22,388 nt of DNA, taken from the NCBI GenBank assembly GCA_905194705.1, contig CAJJTI010000014.1, positions 1-22,388 of the forward strand, read 5' to 3'. A program made the translations under genes and the position numbers. Of the stretch, positions 1 through 8,887 are shown piece after piece. The notes beneath the pieces were generated by a model. It was given only the letters and a program-made list of their open reading frames with translations, ran no database searches and was not told the origin of the DNA. Each line of letters opens with the position of its first letter. Positions within the stretch are counted from its first letter, which is position 1. Source of the stretch: an uncultured Solobacterium sp. Lineage in GTDB: Bacteria > Bacillota_I > Bacilli_A > Erysipelotrichales > Erysipelotrichaceae.

Positions 1-2
1 TT

Positions 3-497
3 CTTACAAACTATAATTACCCATCTAAATTAAAAAGAAAGCATAAAAAAGCAACTGAAAGATATATGTTTTTAAATGGTAAAAAAACAATATTATTAAT
101 TAAAAAAGCACTCCATCTTATCGAAACAGATTACTATGTTCCTAATGCAAAAAGCCATGAGTATTTCAATATACTCACAGAATATTTCACTAAAAATTAC
201 ATCTATGTAGTCATAGCTCTAGATAATAATGTACCTTGTGGAATAATGTGCGGTTTTAAAAATAAGAAGTCAGTCTATAGGTTATGTCATTTTTATGATC
301 CATTATCTTGTAAGAATTATATTAATAACGGCTTGTATTATAGTTTTATAGAGTTGTGCAAACAGAAACATATTGAATCAATATGTTTTGGCTCTTCAGA
401 TATCCATGATTCTGGTTTAATACACTTCAAAGATTACTATAGTACAGAAAAGAAAATTTATTTTTCTCTTATAGTACCTTCTGCTAATTTATTCTAA
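3..497 (+). CDS. FemAB/GNAT-like acyltransferase, C-terminal part (5' end outside window)
   Basis: The reading frame is open from the first bases of the window, so the Met at 66 is probably internal and the gene starts upstream. Before that Met the frame encodes a basic stretch, YPSKLKRKHKKATERY, like the S-K-x-R+-x+-KA segment that precedes the second domain of FemAB-type and Acetyltransf_6 proteins. The C-terminal end has SGLIHFKDYYSTEKKIYF, resembling the GL-x-x-FK-x-x-F element of the same fold. A role in acylating or aminoacylating a small substrate or cell-wall precursor would follow from the family, but no catalytic residue can be assigned here. The protein ends at TAA 495-497. It is followed by the convergent flavodoxin gene. 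Family assignment is by pattern only and is tentative. Confidence 0.45.
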   Translation, partial: LTNYNYPSKLKRKHKKATERYMFLNGKKTILLIKKALHLIETDYYVPNAKSHEYFNILTEYFTKNYIYVVIALDNNVPCGIMCGFKNKKSVYRLCHFYDPLSCKNYINNGLYYSFIELCKQKHIESICFGSSDIHDSGLIHFKDYYSTEKKIYFSLIVPSANLF

Positions 498-588
498 CTC
501 AGCTAATTTATCCTCAGGTTTCATCTTATTTTTTCCGTTTTCTTGTATATGTCAAAGTTACCATATTGTGAAAAAATTATTAAATATC

Positions 589-617
589 AAAAAAGCATAG
601 AGATTTATACCCTATGC
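589..617 (-). terminator. Intrinsic terminator of the flavodoxin gene
   Basis: On the minus strand a 6-bp stem GCATAG/CTATGC (595-600 with 612-617) is followed directly by six Ts (589-594). It lies about 30 bases after the flavodoxin stop. The plus-strand reading of the same hairpin has no T-run, so it serves the minus-strand gene. Confidence 0.65.
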
Positions 618-644
618 AATTTAGTTATATACATTTATTTTTTG

Positions 645-1058
645 CTATTCAGCTAATGCTTTACCTAATTCTTCACATTCTTTAAGAGTGGTATCATCTG
701 GTGCACCATTACATGTTACTGTATTAATCACCTGCATTCCATCATTTGCACATCGATTAGACCAGTCATCCATCCAGACACCTCCTCCCCAGCCCCAAGA
801 TCCAAATAAACCAACTTTCTTACCGCTTAAAGATCCTTCAACTGATAAAAACATTGGTTCAAATTCACTTTCTTCGAGTTGTTCAGCTCCCATTGATGGA
901 CAACCAAAAGCAAATGTATCATAATCATTCACTTTTGACGCGTCAAAAGAAGATGCTGTAAACAATTCACCATTTCCATTTGTTCCACTTAGAACAGCAT
1001 TAGCCATAGCTTCTGTGTTACCTGTTCCACTCCAATATACGATTGCTACTTTACTCAT
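645..1058 (-). CDS. Flavodoxin, short-chain
   Basis: 137 residues, the normal size of a short-chain flavodoxin, a cytoplasmic FMN protein that carries low-potential electrons. The FMN phosphate loop is residues 9-15 (WSGTGNT), directly after the first strand MSKVAIVYW. Two further FMN-contacting loops are visible: FGCPSMGAEQLEE at 51-63 and GSWGWGGG at 86-93. The SD GAGG lies shortly before the ATG. The gene stands alone, with its own terminator and a promoter covered by tandem inverted repeats (1076-1110), so it is probably controlled by a dimeric repressor responding to redox or stress. The electron-transfer partner is not encoded nearby. The family assignment is secure; physiological role and regulator are not known. 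Confidence 0.93.
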   Translation of the reverse strand: MSKVAIVYWSGTGNTEAMANAVLSGTNGNGELFTASSFDASKVNDYDTFAFGCPSMGAEQLEESEFEPMFLSVEGSLSGKKVGLFGSWGWGGGVWMDDWSNRCANDGMQVINTVTCNGAPDDTTLKECEELGKALAE

Positions 1059-1075
1059 TTTATACCTCTTTCTTT

Positions 1076-1110
1076 CTAACTAACTACATTAGTTAGCTAT
1101 AACTAACTTA
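1076..1110. promoter_or_regulatory. Tandem inverted-repeat operator in front of flavodoxin
   Basis: Three alternating half-sites occur: CTAACTAA (1076-1083), TTAGTTAG (1089-1096) and CTAACTTA (1103-1110). The first two form a perfect 8-bp inverted repeat with a 5-bp spacer. The second and third form a near-palindrome whose core is GTTAGCTATAACTAAC (1092-1107). The array reaches the probable -10 of the flavodoxin promoter and extends downstream of it, as expected for a repressor site. Half-site size and spacing would suit a MarR- or TetR-type dimer; no such regulator gene is adjacent. Confidence 0.6.
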
Positions 1111-1134
1111 TATGATTATTTTATTTTTGTCAAA
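1107..1134 (-). promoter_or_regulatory. Probable flavodoxin promoter
   Basis: On the minus strand a TTTGACA -35 element is followed after 15-16 bases by TATAAG as -10 (plus-strand 1107-1112). The -35 is good but the spacing is slightly short. The -10 overlaps the edge of the inverted-repeat array. Confidence 0.45.
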
Positions 1135-1201
1135 GAATATGATTTCTATTGTTTTAATACAAAATAATTGTGATGGTAAACGCTTACTTTCAAATTCCTT
1201 A

Positions 1202-1229
1202 TTTACATCATTTTCAGTATTAGTATAAT
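1202..1229 (+). promoter_or_regulatory. Probable MATE gene promoter
   Basis: TTTACA (1202-1207) and a perfect TATAAT (1224-1229) are separated by 16 bases, about 30 bases before the MATE start codon. Confidence 0.55.
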
Positions 1230-1259
1230 CAATTTTGTGTTTTTAAAAAGGTGAAATTT

Positions 1260-2603
1260 ATGACGAAATCAATGGTTGAAGGAAATGCATTTAAACAAAT
1301 ATTACTATTCATGTTACCACTAGCTTTAGGTAGCATTTTTCAACAGGCATATAACTTAGCCGATGCTGCTATTGTAGGTCAATCTTTAGGTGCTGATGCT
1401 TTAGCTGCAGTAGGTGTATCAAGCAGTGTACAATTTTTAGTTCTAGGGTTTTGTACTGGCAGTGCTCAGGGATTTGCTATTCCTATCGCTACAGCTTTTG
1501 GAGCGAAAAGAGAAAATGAAATCAAGCAATTATTTTATATTGGTTTTATTCTTTTATTTATGATTGCTTGTGTAGTAACAATCAGTTGTGCTTTATTAAC
1601 AAATCAAATCTTATTATTACTTAAAGCACCTGCTGACATTTTGAGTAACAGTTACTGGTATTTATTCATTATTTTTATCGGTATACCTTTTACACTTCTT
1701 TATAATTACTTAGCTGCCGTTCTTCGTTCAGTCGGAGATAGTAAAACACCATTCTTATTTTTAGCTTTTTCTTCTGTTTTAAATATTGGCTTGGATTTCT
1801 TCTGTATTTTATCTCTACATTGGGGTGTGCCTGGTGCAGCTATCGCTACTGTATTTTCTCAAGCGGTAAGCAGTATTCTATGTTTACTACTTATTCATAA
1901 GAAATTCCCACTATTACATGTCACTGCTGAAGCGAAAGTATGGGATTCAGAAAAAGCCCTGCATATGGCTAACATGGGTATTCCTATGGGACTACAGTTC
2001 TCTATTACAGCTATTGGCTGTATGATGATGCAAGCTTCTAACAATGCTTTAGGTTCTAATTATGTATCTGCATTAGCTGCAGGACAAAAAATCAATAACT
2101 TTGCAATGTGTCCATTTGAAGCCTTGGGTGCCAGTGTTTCTACTTTTATTTCTCAAAATCTTGGTGCCGGTAAAAAAGATCGTATCTATGAAGGTCTTAA
2201 AGTTGGAACCATATCTGCTCTAATATATAGTGTTGTAGCTGGTTTAATCTTAGTATTCTTAGGTTATAACCTAGGTATGATATTTGTTAGTTCAAGTGAA
2301 GTTAATGTATTATCTTATACTGCTATGTATCTTAAATTTGTTGGCATCAATTATGCTCTACTTGGATTACTTTATATCTTCCGTATGGCTACGCAAGGTG
2401 TTGGTGAATCTAGACTTGCAATACAGGCTGGTGTACTTGAAATGATTGCAAGAACTGGTGCTTCATTATTCTTAGTCACTCGTCTTGGTTATACAGGAAT
2501 ATGTATTGAAGATCCTCTTGCATGGATATTCGCTGATATCTATATTATTCCTATATGTTTCTATGCTCTTAAACGTTCATTTGTCCGTTACGGTATTCAA
2601 TAA
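1260..2603 (+). CDS. MATE family multidrug efflux transporter
   Basis: An inner-membrane antiporter expected to export cationic drugs, dyes or other toxic compounds using a sodium or proton gradient. The product starts MTKSMVEGNAFKQILLFMLPLALGSIFQQAYNLADAAIVG, the hallmark first helix of the MATE fold (an LPLALG segment followed by QQ-x-YN-x-x-D). The 447 residues carry about twelve hydrophobic segments in two similar halves, the usual family length. I chose ATG 1260 rather than the in-frame GTG at 1251, because AAGGTGA at 1248-1254 is the SD and overlaps that GTG. The gene has its own promoter and a strong terminator, and so is monocistronic. The substrate cannot be read from sequence. Confidence 0.92.
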   Translation: MTKSMVEGNAFKQILLFMLPLALGSIFQQAYNLADAAIVGQSLGADALAAVGVSSSVQFLVLGFCTGSAQGFAIPIATAFGAKRENEIKQLFYIGFILLFMIACVVTISCALLTNQILLLLKAPADILSNSYWYLFIIFIGIPFTLLYNYLAAVLRSVGDSKTPFLFLAFSSVLNIGLDFFCILSLHWGVPGAAIATVFSQAVSSILCLLLIHKKFPLLHVTAEAKVWDSEKALHMANMGIPMGLQFSITAIGCMMMQASNNALGSNYVSALAAGQKINNFAMCPFEALGASVSTFISQNLGAGKKDRIYEGLKVGTISALIYSVVAGLILVFLGYNLGMIFVSSSEVNVLSYTAMYLKFVGINYALLGLLYIFRMATQGVGESRLAIQAGVLEMIARTGASLFLVTRLGYTGICIEDPLAWIFADIYIIPICFYALKRSFVRYGIQ

Positions 2604-2617
2604 TATATGCTAACATA

Positions 2618-2655
2618 CGAAAAAAGCTCTACATCAGAGCCTTTTTCGTTTTTTA
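2618..2655 (+). terminator. Intrinsic terminator of the MATE gene
   Basis: A 13-bp stem with one mismatch (2618-2630 with 2636-2648, core GCTCT/AGAGC) and a 5-base loop is followed by GTTTTTT. It sits 15 bases past the MATE stop. The following stretch to 2785 shows no gene; it contains two copies of GGGGATAG and weak dyads only. Confidence 0.85.
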
Positions 2656-2785
2656 TAGGGGATAGAAATCTAAATATATTGTTAAGGGGATAGCTTTATA
2701 TTTAGTACAGAATATTATCTTCTGCACTATTAAGATAACAGAATTCTATCGTTAAATTATGTCATAACTATGTAAAATTATGTGA

Positions 2786-3376
2786 TTAATGAATGATTTT
2801 AGCAAACATCTTAATAAAGAAATTAGCTACCGGTCCCATACAGAATATGGCAATAAATGTTCCAACACCAAATGTACCTTTTAATAAGATACCAATCACC
2901 AATAAACCCGCATCAAGTACTGGTCTAACAATACTGTAGCTTTTATTTATCTTTTTACTTAAAGCAAGCACAAAACCATCATATGGATTACTTCCCGTTT
3001 CACTTTGAGCGCCAATCGCAATACCAACACCAGCTATACATAAACCAATAAAGAAGAATACATATCTAATTATCGTATCATCTAAACTAGGCATAAATAG
3101 CAAACCAACTTTTGAACCAGCAGAAATAAACAATGGACTTAATACTGTATCAATAGAAATATTTTCTTTTGCAAAAACCAATAACAATACAACAAATATA
3201 CCATTAACGATAATCATCGCAATAGGTAAACTGATATGAAATGTTTGTGTTAAGCCTTGTTCAAAAGTAGTCATAGCATCTCCGCCAACATTAGCACTTA
3301 CAATAAAAGCTACACCAATACCTATAACTATTGCACCAATAATCATAATTAAATAATCTCTAACTAGTTTTTTCAT
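2786..3376 (-). CDS. YczE/YitT-type integral membrane protein
   Basis: 196 residues with five or six hydrophobic helices and short loops. The N-terminal RDYLIMIIGAIVIGIGVAFIVSANVGGDAMTTFEQGL matches the start of the YczE/YyaS/YitT-like group: a helix, a small-residue segment, then a conserved G-x-D-x-x-T-x-x-x-G turn. A second GSNPYDGFVLALSKK motif repeats the pattern in the other half (G-x-x-P-x-D), as is typical of the family. In Bacillus YczE is linked to post-translational activation of a lipopeptide synthetase, but for most members the function is unknown and I assign none here. The SD GAGGA is well placed before ATG 3376. The gene is divergent from the bile salt hydrolase gene, and the two share a 134-bp intergenic region. 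Confidence 0.8.
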   Translation of the reverse strand: MKKLVRDYLIMIIGAIVIGIGVAFIVSANVGGDAMTTFEQGLTQTFHISLPIAMIIVNGIFVVLLLVFAKENISIDTVLSPLFISAGSKVGLLFMPSLDDTIIRYVFFFIGLCIAGVGIAIGAQSETGSNPYDGFVLALSKKINKSYSIVRPVLDAGLLVIGILLKGTFGVGTFIAIFCMGPVANFFIKMFAKIIH

Positions 3377-3477
3377 ACTGTCCTCATTTCTTTTTAGATA
3401 ATTATCTTCGACTTTCTTAATACACTAATTATTATATCTCATATTAATTGCTCAATTTATCCCCTTTTTTCTATATG

Positions 3478-3501
3478 TGCTATACTGCATATGAATGGAG
3501 G
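3478..3501 (+). promoter_or_regulatory. Extended -10 promoter and SD of the bile salt hydrolase gene
   Basis: TGCTATACT (3478-3486) is an extended -10 element. No good -35 is present at 17 bases, which is common for extended -10 promoters. The SD GGAGG lies at 3497-3501, nine bases before ATG 3511. Confidence 0.5.
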
Positions 3502-3510
3502 TATTAGAAT

Positions 3511-4491
3511 ATGTGTACAGCTATTACATATAAATCAAAGAATTTCTATTTTGGTAGAAATCTTGATTATGATTTTTCTTATGGAGAAAGTGTTGTCATT
3601 ACACCTCGAAATTATACATTTGTGATGAAACATACCGATGATATTCAATCACATTATGCAATAATTGGTATGGCACTAGTTACACAAAATTATCCGCTAT
3701 ATTTTGATGCAATGAATGAAAAAGGCTTATGTATGGCAGGTCTTAATTTTGTAAATAATGCGAGCTACGAAAGTAAAGAAGTAACAAATAAAGTCAATGT
3801 TGCTTCATTTGAATTTATTCCTTATATTTTGAGTTTATGTTCAACAATAAATGAAGTAAAAGATACATTATCTAAAATGGTATTACGTGATACTCCATTT
3901 GCAGAAGGAATGCAACCAGGACAGTTGCATTGGCTAATTGCTGATAAAGATAACAATTGTATTACAGTTGAATATATGAATGATGGAATGCATGTATATG
4001 ATAATCCAACTGGTGTATTAACAAACAATCCACCATTTCCACTACAGTTATTCAATTTAAATAACTATCAAGGTTTAAGTAATGCTCAACCAGTAAATAC
4101 ATTTGCAAAAGATATACCACTTGAATGTTATTCAAGAGGAATGGGTGGTTTAGGACTGCCAGGCGATTTATCATCAATGTCTAGATTTGTTAAAGCGGCA
4201 TTTACCCGTTCATTTGCAAAATCTAATGAAGACGAAGCTTCTAGTGTATCGCAATTTTTCCACTTGTTAACATCTGCTGAACAACAAAGAGGTTGTTGTG
4301 ATGTTGGTGAAGGTAAATACGAAATTACATTATATTCATCCTGCTGTTCAGCAAATACTGGTATTTATTATTACACAACATATGATCGTCATCAAATCAC
4401 TGCTGTTAATATAAATCACGCCGATTTAGATAGTAATAAACTAATAACTTATCCACTATTAGTTAAAGATACGATTTATCATCAAAATTAA
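3511..4491 (+). CDS. bsh: Bile salt hydrolase (choloylglycine hydrolase)
   Basis: An N-terminal nucleophile hydrolase that cleaves the amide bond of glycine- or taurine-conjugated bile acids (EC 3.5.1.24 in the family), normally a cytoplasmic homotetramer. The sequence begins Met-Cys, so removal of Met exposes the catalytic Cys2. The other active-site positions are present: Arg16 and Asp19 (GRNLDY), Asn79 (AGLN), Asn172 (VLTNNP) and Arg225 (SRF). The 326 residues match the family length. The loop before GLPGD reads Y-S-R-G-M-G-G (207-213), so the substrate-selectivity triplet is S-R-G rather than the G-x-G seen in the Clostridium perfringens enzyme. No signal peptide. It has its own extended -10 promoter and terminator, and so is a single-gene unit. 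Penicillin V acylase is the alternative in this superfamily; overall similarity to bile salt hydrolases favours the latter. Confidence 0.92.
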   Translation: MCTAITYKSKNFYFGRNLDYDFSYGESVVITPRNYTFVMKHTDDIQSHYAIIGMALVTQNYPLYFDAMNEKGLCMAGLNFVNNASYESKEVTNKVNVASFEFIPYILSLCSTINEVKDTLSKMVLRDTPFAEGMQPGQLHWLIADKDNNCITVEYMNDGMHVYDNPTGVLTNNPPFPLQLFNLNNYQGLSNAQPVNTFAKDIPLECYSRGMGGLGLPGDLSSMSRFVKAAFTRSFAKSNEDEASSVSQFFHLLTSAEQQRGCCDVGEGKYEITLYSSCCSANTGIYYYTTYDRHQITAVNINHADLDSNKLITYPLLVKDTIYHQN

Positions 4492-4501
4492 ATACTTTAT
4501 T

Positions 4502-4535
4502 AATGAATCTTTCAATGAATGAAAGATTCATTTTT
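4502..4535 (+). terminator. Intrinsic terminator of the bile salt hydrolase gene
   Basis: A perfect 13-bp stem (4502-4514 with 4520-4532, core TGAATCTTTCA) with a 5-base loop runs into TTTTT. It lies ten bases past the stop codon. Confidence 0.85.
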
Positions 4536-4540
4536 ATACA

Positions 4541-4591
4541 AAAAAACAATCTCATATCGCATTTCATTTCTGCTTTACGAGATTGTTTTTT
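4541..4591 (-). terminator. Intrinsic terminator of the str operon (after tuf)
   Basis: On the minus strand CAATCTC and GAGATTG (4547-4553 with 4579-4585) form a stem flanked by A- and T-runs, ending in a long T-run, about 25 bases after the tuf stop. The loop is about 25 bases and may fold internally through GCA/TGC. It lies back to back with the bile salt hydrolase terminator, separating two convergent genes. Confidence 0.8.
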
Positions 4592-4615
4592 ATACGTTAG
4601 TAGTTAGAAATCAAC

Positions 4616-5809
4616 TTATTTAATGATTTCTGTGATGTTACCAGAACCTACAGTTCTTCCACCTTCACGGATAGAGAACTTTGTTCCTTGTTCGATAGCG
4701 ATAGGGTTTAGAAGTGTAACTTCCATTTCTACGTTATCACCAGGCATACACATATCAGTACCAGCAGGAAGAGTAATAACACCAGTTACGTCAGTTGTAC
4801 GGAAGTAGAACTGAGGACGGTAGTTAGAAACGAATGGAGTATGACGTCCACCTTCTTCTTTAGTTAATACGTATACTTGAGCCTTGAATTGTGTGTGAGG
4901 TGTAACTGAACCTGGCTTAGCTAATACTTGTCCACGTTCAACTTCATCACGGTTTACACCACGAAGTAATGCACCAATGTTGTCACCTGCTTGAGCAAAG
5001 TCAAGAATCTTACGGAACATTTCAATTCCTGTAACAACTGTTTTCTTTGTGTCTTTGATACCAACGATTTCAACTTCATCGTTTAGTTTTAATGTACCAC
5101 GTTCAACACGTCCAGTAGCAACTGTACCACGACCTGTGATTGTGAATACGTCTTCAACTGCCATTAAGAATGGTTTATCCATTTCATGAGCTGGAGTTGG
5201 GATCCATTCATCAACTGCATCCATTAGTTCTTTAATTGCTGGTTCCCATTTTGGATCGCCTTCAAGAGCTTTAAGAGCAGAACCTCTGATAATTGGAGTG
5301 TTGTCACCATCAAATCCATATTCAGATAGAAGGTCACGAACTTCCATTTCAACAAGGTCGATTAATTCTGGGTCGTCAACCATGTCACATTTATTTAAGA
5401 ATACAACCATCTTTGGAACACCAACCTGACGAGATAGTAGGATGTGTTCACGTGTTTGAGGCATTGGTCCGTCTGTTGCTGCTACAACTAGGATAGCACC
5501 ATCCATCTGAGCTGCACCAGTGATCATGTTTTTAACATAGTCGGCGTGGCCCGGGCAGTCTACGTGAGCGTAGTGTCTCTTCTTTGTTTGGTATTCAACG
5601 TGAGCTGTGTTAATTGTGATACCACGAGCCTTTTCTTCTGGAGCACCGTCGATTTGGTCATAAGCTTCGAATGTTGCTTTACCATCTTCTGGGTGAGTAG
5701 AAAGATACTTAGTAATTGCTGCTGTTAATGTCGTTTTACCATGGTCTACGTGACCGATTGTACCAATATTGACATGTTCCAGCGAACGGTCAAAATGTTC
5801 CTTAGCCAT
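4616..5809 (-). CDS. tuf: Elongation factor Tu
   Basis: The GTPase that delivers aminoacyl-tRNA to the ribosomal A site. All G motifs are intact: GHVDHGKT (19-26), switch I RGITI (62-66), DCPGH (84-88, with His88 as the catalytic histidine) and NKCD (139-142). Domains 2 and 3 follow, with [13 protein letters not shown] and the C-terminal [15 protein letters not shown]. The 397 residues are standard. It is the last gene of the str operon, 74 bases after fusA, with a strong SD AGGAGG and a small hairpin (5843-5859) in between. Only one copy is visible in the window. Identity is certain. Confidence 0.99.
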   Translation of the reverse strand: MAKEHFDRSLEHVNIGTIGHVDHGKTTLTAAITKYLSTHPEDGKATFEAYDQIDGAPEEKARGITINTAHVEYQTKKRHYAHVDCPGHADYVKNMITGAAQMDGAILVVAATDGPMPQTREHILLSRQVGVPKMVVFLNKCDMVDDPELIDLVEMEVRDLLSEYGFDGDNTPIIRGSALKALEGDPKWEPAIKELMDAVDEWIPTPAHEMDKPFLMAVEDVFTITGRGTVATGRVERGTLKLNDEVEIVGIKDTKKTVVTGIEMFRKILDFAQAGDNIGALLRGVNRDEVERGQVLAKPGSVTPHTQFKAQVYVLTKEEGGRHTPFVSNYRPQFYFRTTDVTGVITLPAGTDMCMPGDNVEMEVTLLNPIAIEQGTKFSIREGGRTVGSGNITEIIK

Positions 5810-5842
5810 AATGCTTTTTTTCCTCCTGATTTTATTAAACCG

Positions 5843-5859
5843 ATATCATTTTATGATAT
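5843..5859 (-). other. Small hairpin in the fusA-tuf spacer
   Basis: ATATCAT/ATGATAT is a perfect 7-bp inverted repeat around three bases, located between the fusA stop and the tuf SD. It has no T-run, so it is not an intrinsic terminator. It could be an RNA-processing or stability element; this is only an inference. Confidence 0.35.
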
Positions 5860-5883
5860 TCAATTAGCGTTTGCAATAAGTAC

Positions 5884-7962
5884 TTACTTTTCTGAAGTAC
5901 TATTTTTTTCAATAATTTCTTTTGCAATGCTCTTTGGTACTTCTTCGTAATGATCTGTTTGCATTACATATGTACCACGACCTTGTGTAAATGAACGTAA
6001 GTCTGTTACATATCCAAACATTTCAGATAATGGTACGAAGCTTTCAATCTTAATTGCATTGCCGATTTCTTCTTGTTTACAGATTTGTCCACGACGTTTA
6101 ACAATATCGCCCATAACTGATCCTAAGTATTCACTTGGTGCAGTTACATCAACTCTCATCACTGGTTCAAGAATAACTGGATTACACTTCTTAGCTGCTT
6201 CTTTTAATGCAAGAGCTGCGGCAATCTTATATGCTTGTTCACTAGAGTCGACATCATGGTAACTACCATCAAATAATGTAGCTTTGATATCAACGATAGG
6301 GTAACCAGCAATTAAACCATTGCTAAGTGCATCTTCAAGACCTTGTTGAGTAGGCTTGATGAATTCTTTTGGTACGCTTCCACCAACAGTTGCATCAACG
6401 AATTCAAATCCTTTACCTTCATTAGGTTCGAAACGAATCCATACGTGACCATATTGACCATGACCACCTGACTGACGAACGAATTTACCTTCACATTCTG
6501 CAGTAGAACGGATAGTTTCTCTATAAGCAACTTGTGGAGCACCTGCTGTAGCTTCAACCTTGAATTCACGCTTCATACGGTCGATGATGATATCAAGTTG
6601 AAGTTCACCTACACCGGCGATAATCGTTTGACCTGTTTCTTCATCAGTATATGCACGGAATGTTGGATCTTCTTCTGCAAGTTTTGCTAAAGCTTGGTCC
6701 ATCTTTTCGCCATCTGCTTTTGTCTTAGGTTCAACAGACATCTGAATAACTGGTTCTGGGAATACCATTGATTCAAGAATAATAGGTGCACTTTCATCAC
6801 ATAATGTATCACCTGTTGTTGTATTCTTTAGACCAATAGCACCAGCAATATCACCAGCAAATACTTCAGTAATATCTTCACGTTTGTTAGAGTTCATTCT
6901 AACGATACGTCCTAAACGTTCTCTCTTTTCTTTAGTAGCGTTTAATACATAGCTACCTGCTGTGATAGTACCAGAGTAAACACGGAAGTATGTTAAACGG
7001 CCTACGAATGGGTCTGTTGCTACTTTGAATGCTAATGCACTGAATGGTTCATCATCACTAGCAATTCTATCTTCTTCTGTTCCATTTTCTAAGTGACCCT
7101 TAATTGATGGAATATCTGTTGGAGCTGGTAAGTAATCAACTACTGCGTCAAGTAGTAATTGAACACCCTTGTTCTTATATGCAGAGCCACATAGAACTGG
7201 GAAGAATTCAGAAGTTAATACACCTTTACGAATAGCTGCTTTAATTTCTGCTACTGTAGGTTCTTCACCTTCAAGTACCTTCATCATTAATTCATCATCG
7301 TAGTCAGCGATAGCTTCTAACATTTCTTGGCGCATTTCTTTAGCCTTGTCGATGAATTCTGGAGAGATTTCGCTGATTTGAATATCTGTACCAAGGTCAT
7401 TCATGTATATTTCCTGTTTCATTTCAACTAAGTCGATAATTCCACGGAAACTTTGTTCAGCACCGATTGGCATTTGAATAGCTGCTGCTTTTGCTGCTAA
7501 ACGGTCACCAATTGAATGAACAGCCATGAAGAAGTCAGCACCAGTAGCGTCCATCTTGTTAGAGAAAACGATACGTGGAACTTTATATTCACTTGCTTGT
7601 CTCCAAACTGTTTCAGTTTGAGGTTCAACACCTGCTTTTGAGTCAAGTACTGTTACAGCACCATCTAATACACGTAGAGAACGTTCAACTTCAGCTGTGA
7701 AGTCAACGTGGCCTGGTGTATCGATAATGTTAATTTGGCAATCTTGCCAATGACATGTTGTGGCAGCAGAAGTGATAGTAATACCACGTTCTTGTTCTTG
7801 TGCCATCCAGTCCATTTGGCTCGCACCATCGTGTGTTTCACCAATCTTGTGAATCTTACCTGTATAGTAAAGAATACGTTCTGTTGTTGTTGTTTTACCA
7901 GCATCGATGTGAGCCATGATACCGATATTACGAATTTTATTTAACGGAAATTCTCTAGGCAT
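5884..7962 (-). CDS. fusA: Elongation factor G
   Basis: The translocase GTPase of the ribosome, also active with RRF in ribosome recycling. 692 residues with the G motifs AHIDAGKT (17-24), RGITI (59-63), DTPGH (81-85) and NKMD (135-138). The EF-G-specific domain II, and domain IV with [12 protein letters not shown], are recognisable. The SD AGGGGA before ATG 7962 overlaps the rpsG stop region, only 12 bases separating the two genes, so translation is probably coupled. It is the third gene of the operon. Fusidic-acid and domain IV regions look ordinary; no lesions were seen. Confidence 0.99.
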   Translation of the reverse strand: MPREFPLNKIRNIGIMAHIDAGKTTTTERILYYTGKIHKIGETHDGASQMDWMAQEQERGITITSAATTCHWQDCQINIIDTPGHVDFTAEVERSLRVLDGAVTVLDSKAGVEPQTETVWRQASEYKVPRIVFSNKMDATGADFFMAVHSIGDRLAAKAAAIQMPIGAEQSFRGIIDLVEMKQEIYMNDLGTDIQISEISPEFIDKAKEMRQEMLEAIADYDDELMMKVLEGEEPTVAEIKAAIRKGVLTSEFFPVLCGSAYKNKGVQLLLDAVVDYLPAPTDIPSIKGHLENGTEEDRIASDDEPFSALAFKVATDPFVGRLTYFRVYSGTITAGSYVLNATKEKRERLGRIVRMNSNKREDITEVFAGDIAGAIGLKNTTTGDTLCDESAPIILESMVFPEPVIQMSVEPKTKADGEKMDQALAKLAEEDPTFRAYTDEETGQTIIAGVGELQLDIIIDRMKREFKVEATAGAPQVAYRETIRSTAECEGKFVRQSGGHGQYGHVWIRFEPNEGKGFEFVDATVGGSVPKEFIKPTQQGLEDALSNGLIAGYPIVDIKATLFDGSYHDVDSSEQAYKIAAALALKEAAKKCNPVILEPVMRVDVTAPSEYLGSVMGDIVKRRGQICKQEEIGNAIKIESFVPLSEMFGYVTDLRSFTQGRGTYVMQTDHYEEVPKSIAKEIIEKNSTSEK

Positions 7963-7974
7963 ATTTTTCCCCTA

Positions 7975-8445
7975 TTACCAACGATAGTGAGCGAAAGCCT
8001 TGTTAGCTTCAGCCATCTTATGTGTGTCGTCCTTCTTCTTAACAGATGCACCTGTTCCATTAGCAGCATCCATAATTTCGTGAGCTAGTCTTAATTCCAT
8101 TGTTGGTTCATGACGAAGTCTTGAATAGTTAACAATCCATCTTAAACCTAATGTTAATTTTCTTTCAGAACTAACTTCAACTGGTACTTGATAGTTAGCA
8201 CCACCAACACGACGAACCTTTAGTTCCAGCATAGGCATAACGTTACCTAAAGCTTTTTCGAATACTTCCATCGCATTTTGTCCTGTTTTTTCTTCTACAA
8301 TTGCGAATGCATTGTAAAGAATTGTTTGAGCTGTTCCACGTTTACCATCAATCATAATCTTGTTGATTAATTTAGTAACAAGTTTTGAATTGTAGATTGG
8401 ATCAGGTAATACGTCACGTTTAGCTACATAACCTTTTCTTGGCAT
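7975..8445 (-). CDS. rpsG: 30S ribosomal protein S7
   Basis: 156 residues, the usual length. It begins [37 protein letters not shown] and contains [11 protein letters not shown], both diagnostic for S7, which nucleates assembly of the 30S head on 16S rRNA and contacts tRNA in the E site. It ends in the typical [13 protein letters not shown]. The SD AAAGGAG lies between rpsL (17 bases upstream) and ATG 8445. It is the second gene of the str operon. Confidence 0.99.
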   Translation of the reverse strand: MPRKGYVAKRDVLPDPIYNSKLVTKLINKIMIDGKRGTAQTILYNAFAIVEEKTGQNAMEVFEKALGNVMPMLELKVRRVGGANYQVPVEVSSERKLTLGLRWIVNYSRLRHEPTMELRLAHEIMDAANGTGASVKKKDDTHKMAEANKAFAHYRW

Positions 8446-8462
8446 ATTTACTGTTCTCCTTT

Positions 8463-8882
8463 CTACTTCTTAGCCTTTGGCTTCTTTGTTCCATATAGGG
8501 AACGGCTTTGGTTACGATCGTTAACACCAGCGCAGTCTAATGTACCACGGATAATATGATAACGAACACCTGGTAAATCCTTAACACGTCCGCCACGGAT
8601 CATAACAACACTGTGTTCCTGTAAGTTGTGTCCAACACCTGGGATATATGCTGTTACTTCCATACCGTTTGATAAACGTACACGGGCATATTTACGTAAT
8701 GCAGAGTTTGGTTTTTTAGGTGTCATTGTACCTACACGAGTACAAACACCACGTTTTTGAGGGCTACTAAGTTTTGTTGGCTTCTTTTGAAGAGAGTTGA
8801 ATCCTCTGTTCAAAGCAGGAGACTTAGACTTTGTAACCTTGTCTGTACGGCCTTTGCGTACAAGCTGATTTATTGTAGGCAT
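8463..8882 (-). CDS. rpsL: 30S ribosomal protein S12
   Basis: 139 residues; the decoding-centre protein that governs accuracy. It contains [20 protein letters not shown] (54-73), where Lys56 and Lys57 correspond to E. coli K42 and K43, the streptomycin-resistance positions. Both are lysine, so the sequence looks streptomycin-sensitive. [11 protein letters not shown] (81-91) and RVKDLPG (99-105) follow; Asp102 corresponds to the aspartate methylthiolated by RimO. The N-terminal region is about 14 residues longer than in E. coli, as in other Firmicutes. It is the first gene of the str operon, with the strong SD GGAAGGAG and a structured leader upstream. Confidence 0.99.
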   Translation of the reverse strand: MPTINQLVRKGRTDKVTKSKSPALNRGFNSLQKKPTKLSSPQKRGVCTRVGTMTPKKPNSALRKYARVRLSNGMEVTAYIPGVGHNLQEHSVVMIRGGRVKDLPGVRYHIIRGTLDCAGVNDRNQSRSLYGTKKPKAKK

Positions 8883-8887
8883 TTATT

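Noticed and set aside
490..560. Short minus-strand frame ending MKPEDKLAELE, reminiscent of an IS transposase tail
   Set aside because: Only about 20 codons between stops and no supporting neighbours; too short to call.
688..924. Plus-strand open frame opposite flavodoxin
   Set aside because: Shadow of the flavodoxin gene with proline/serine-rich low-complexity translation and no SD.
2690..2760. Dyad around CAGAA/TTCTG as a terminator for the YczE-type gene
   Set aside because: The stem is short and not followed by a T-run on either strand.
4623..7944. Several 60-85 codon frames opposite or overlapping tuf and fusA
   Set aside because: Highly expressed genes with biased codons create open antisense and shifted frames; none has an SD or a plausible protein.
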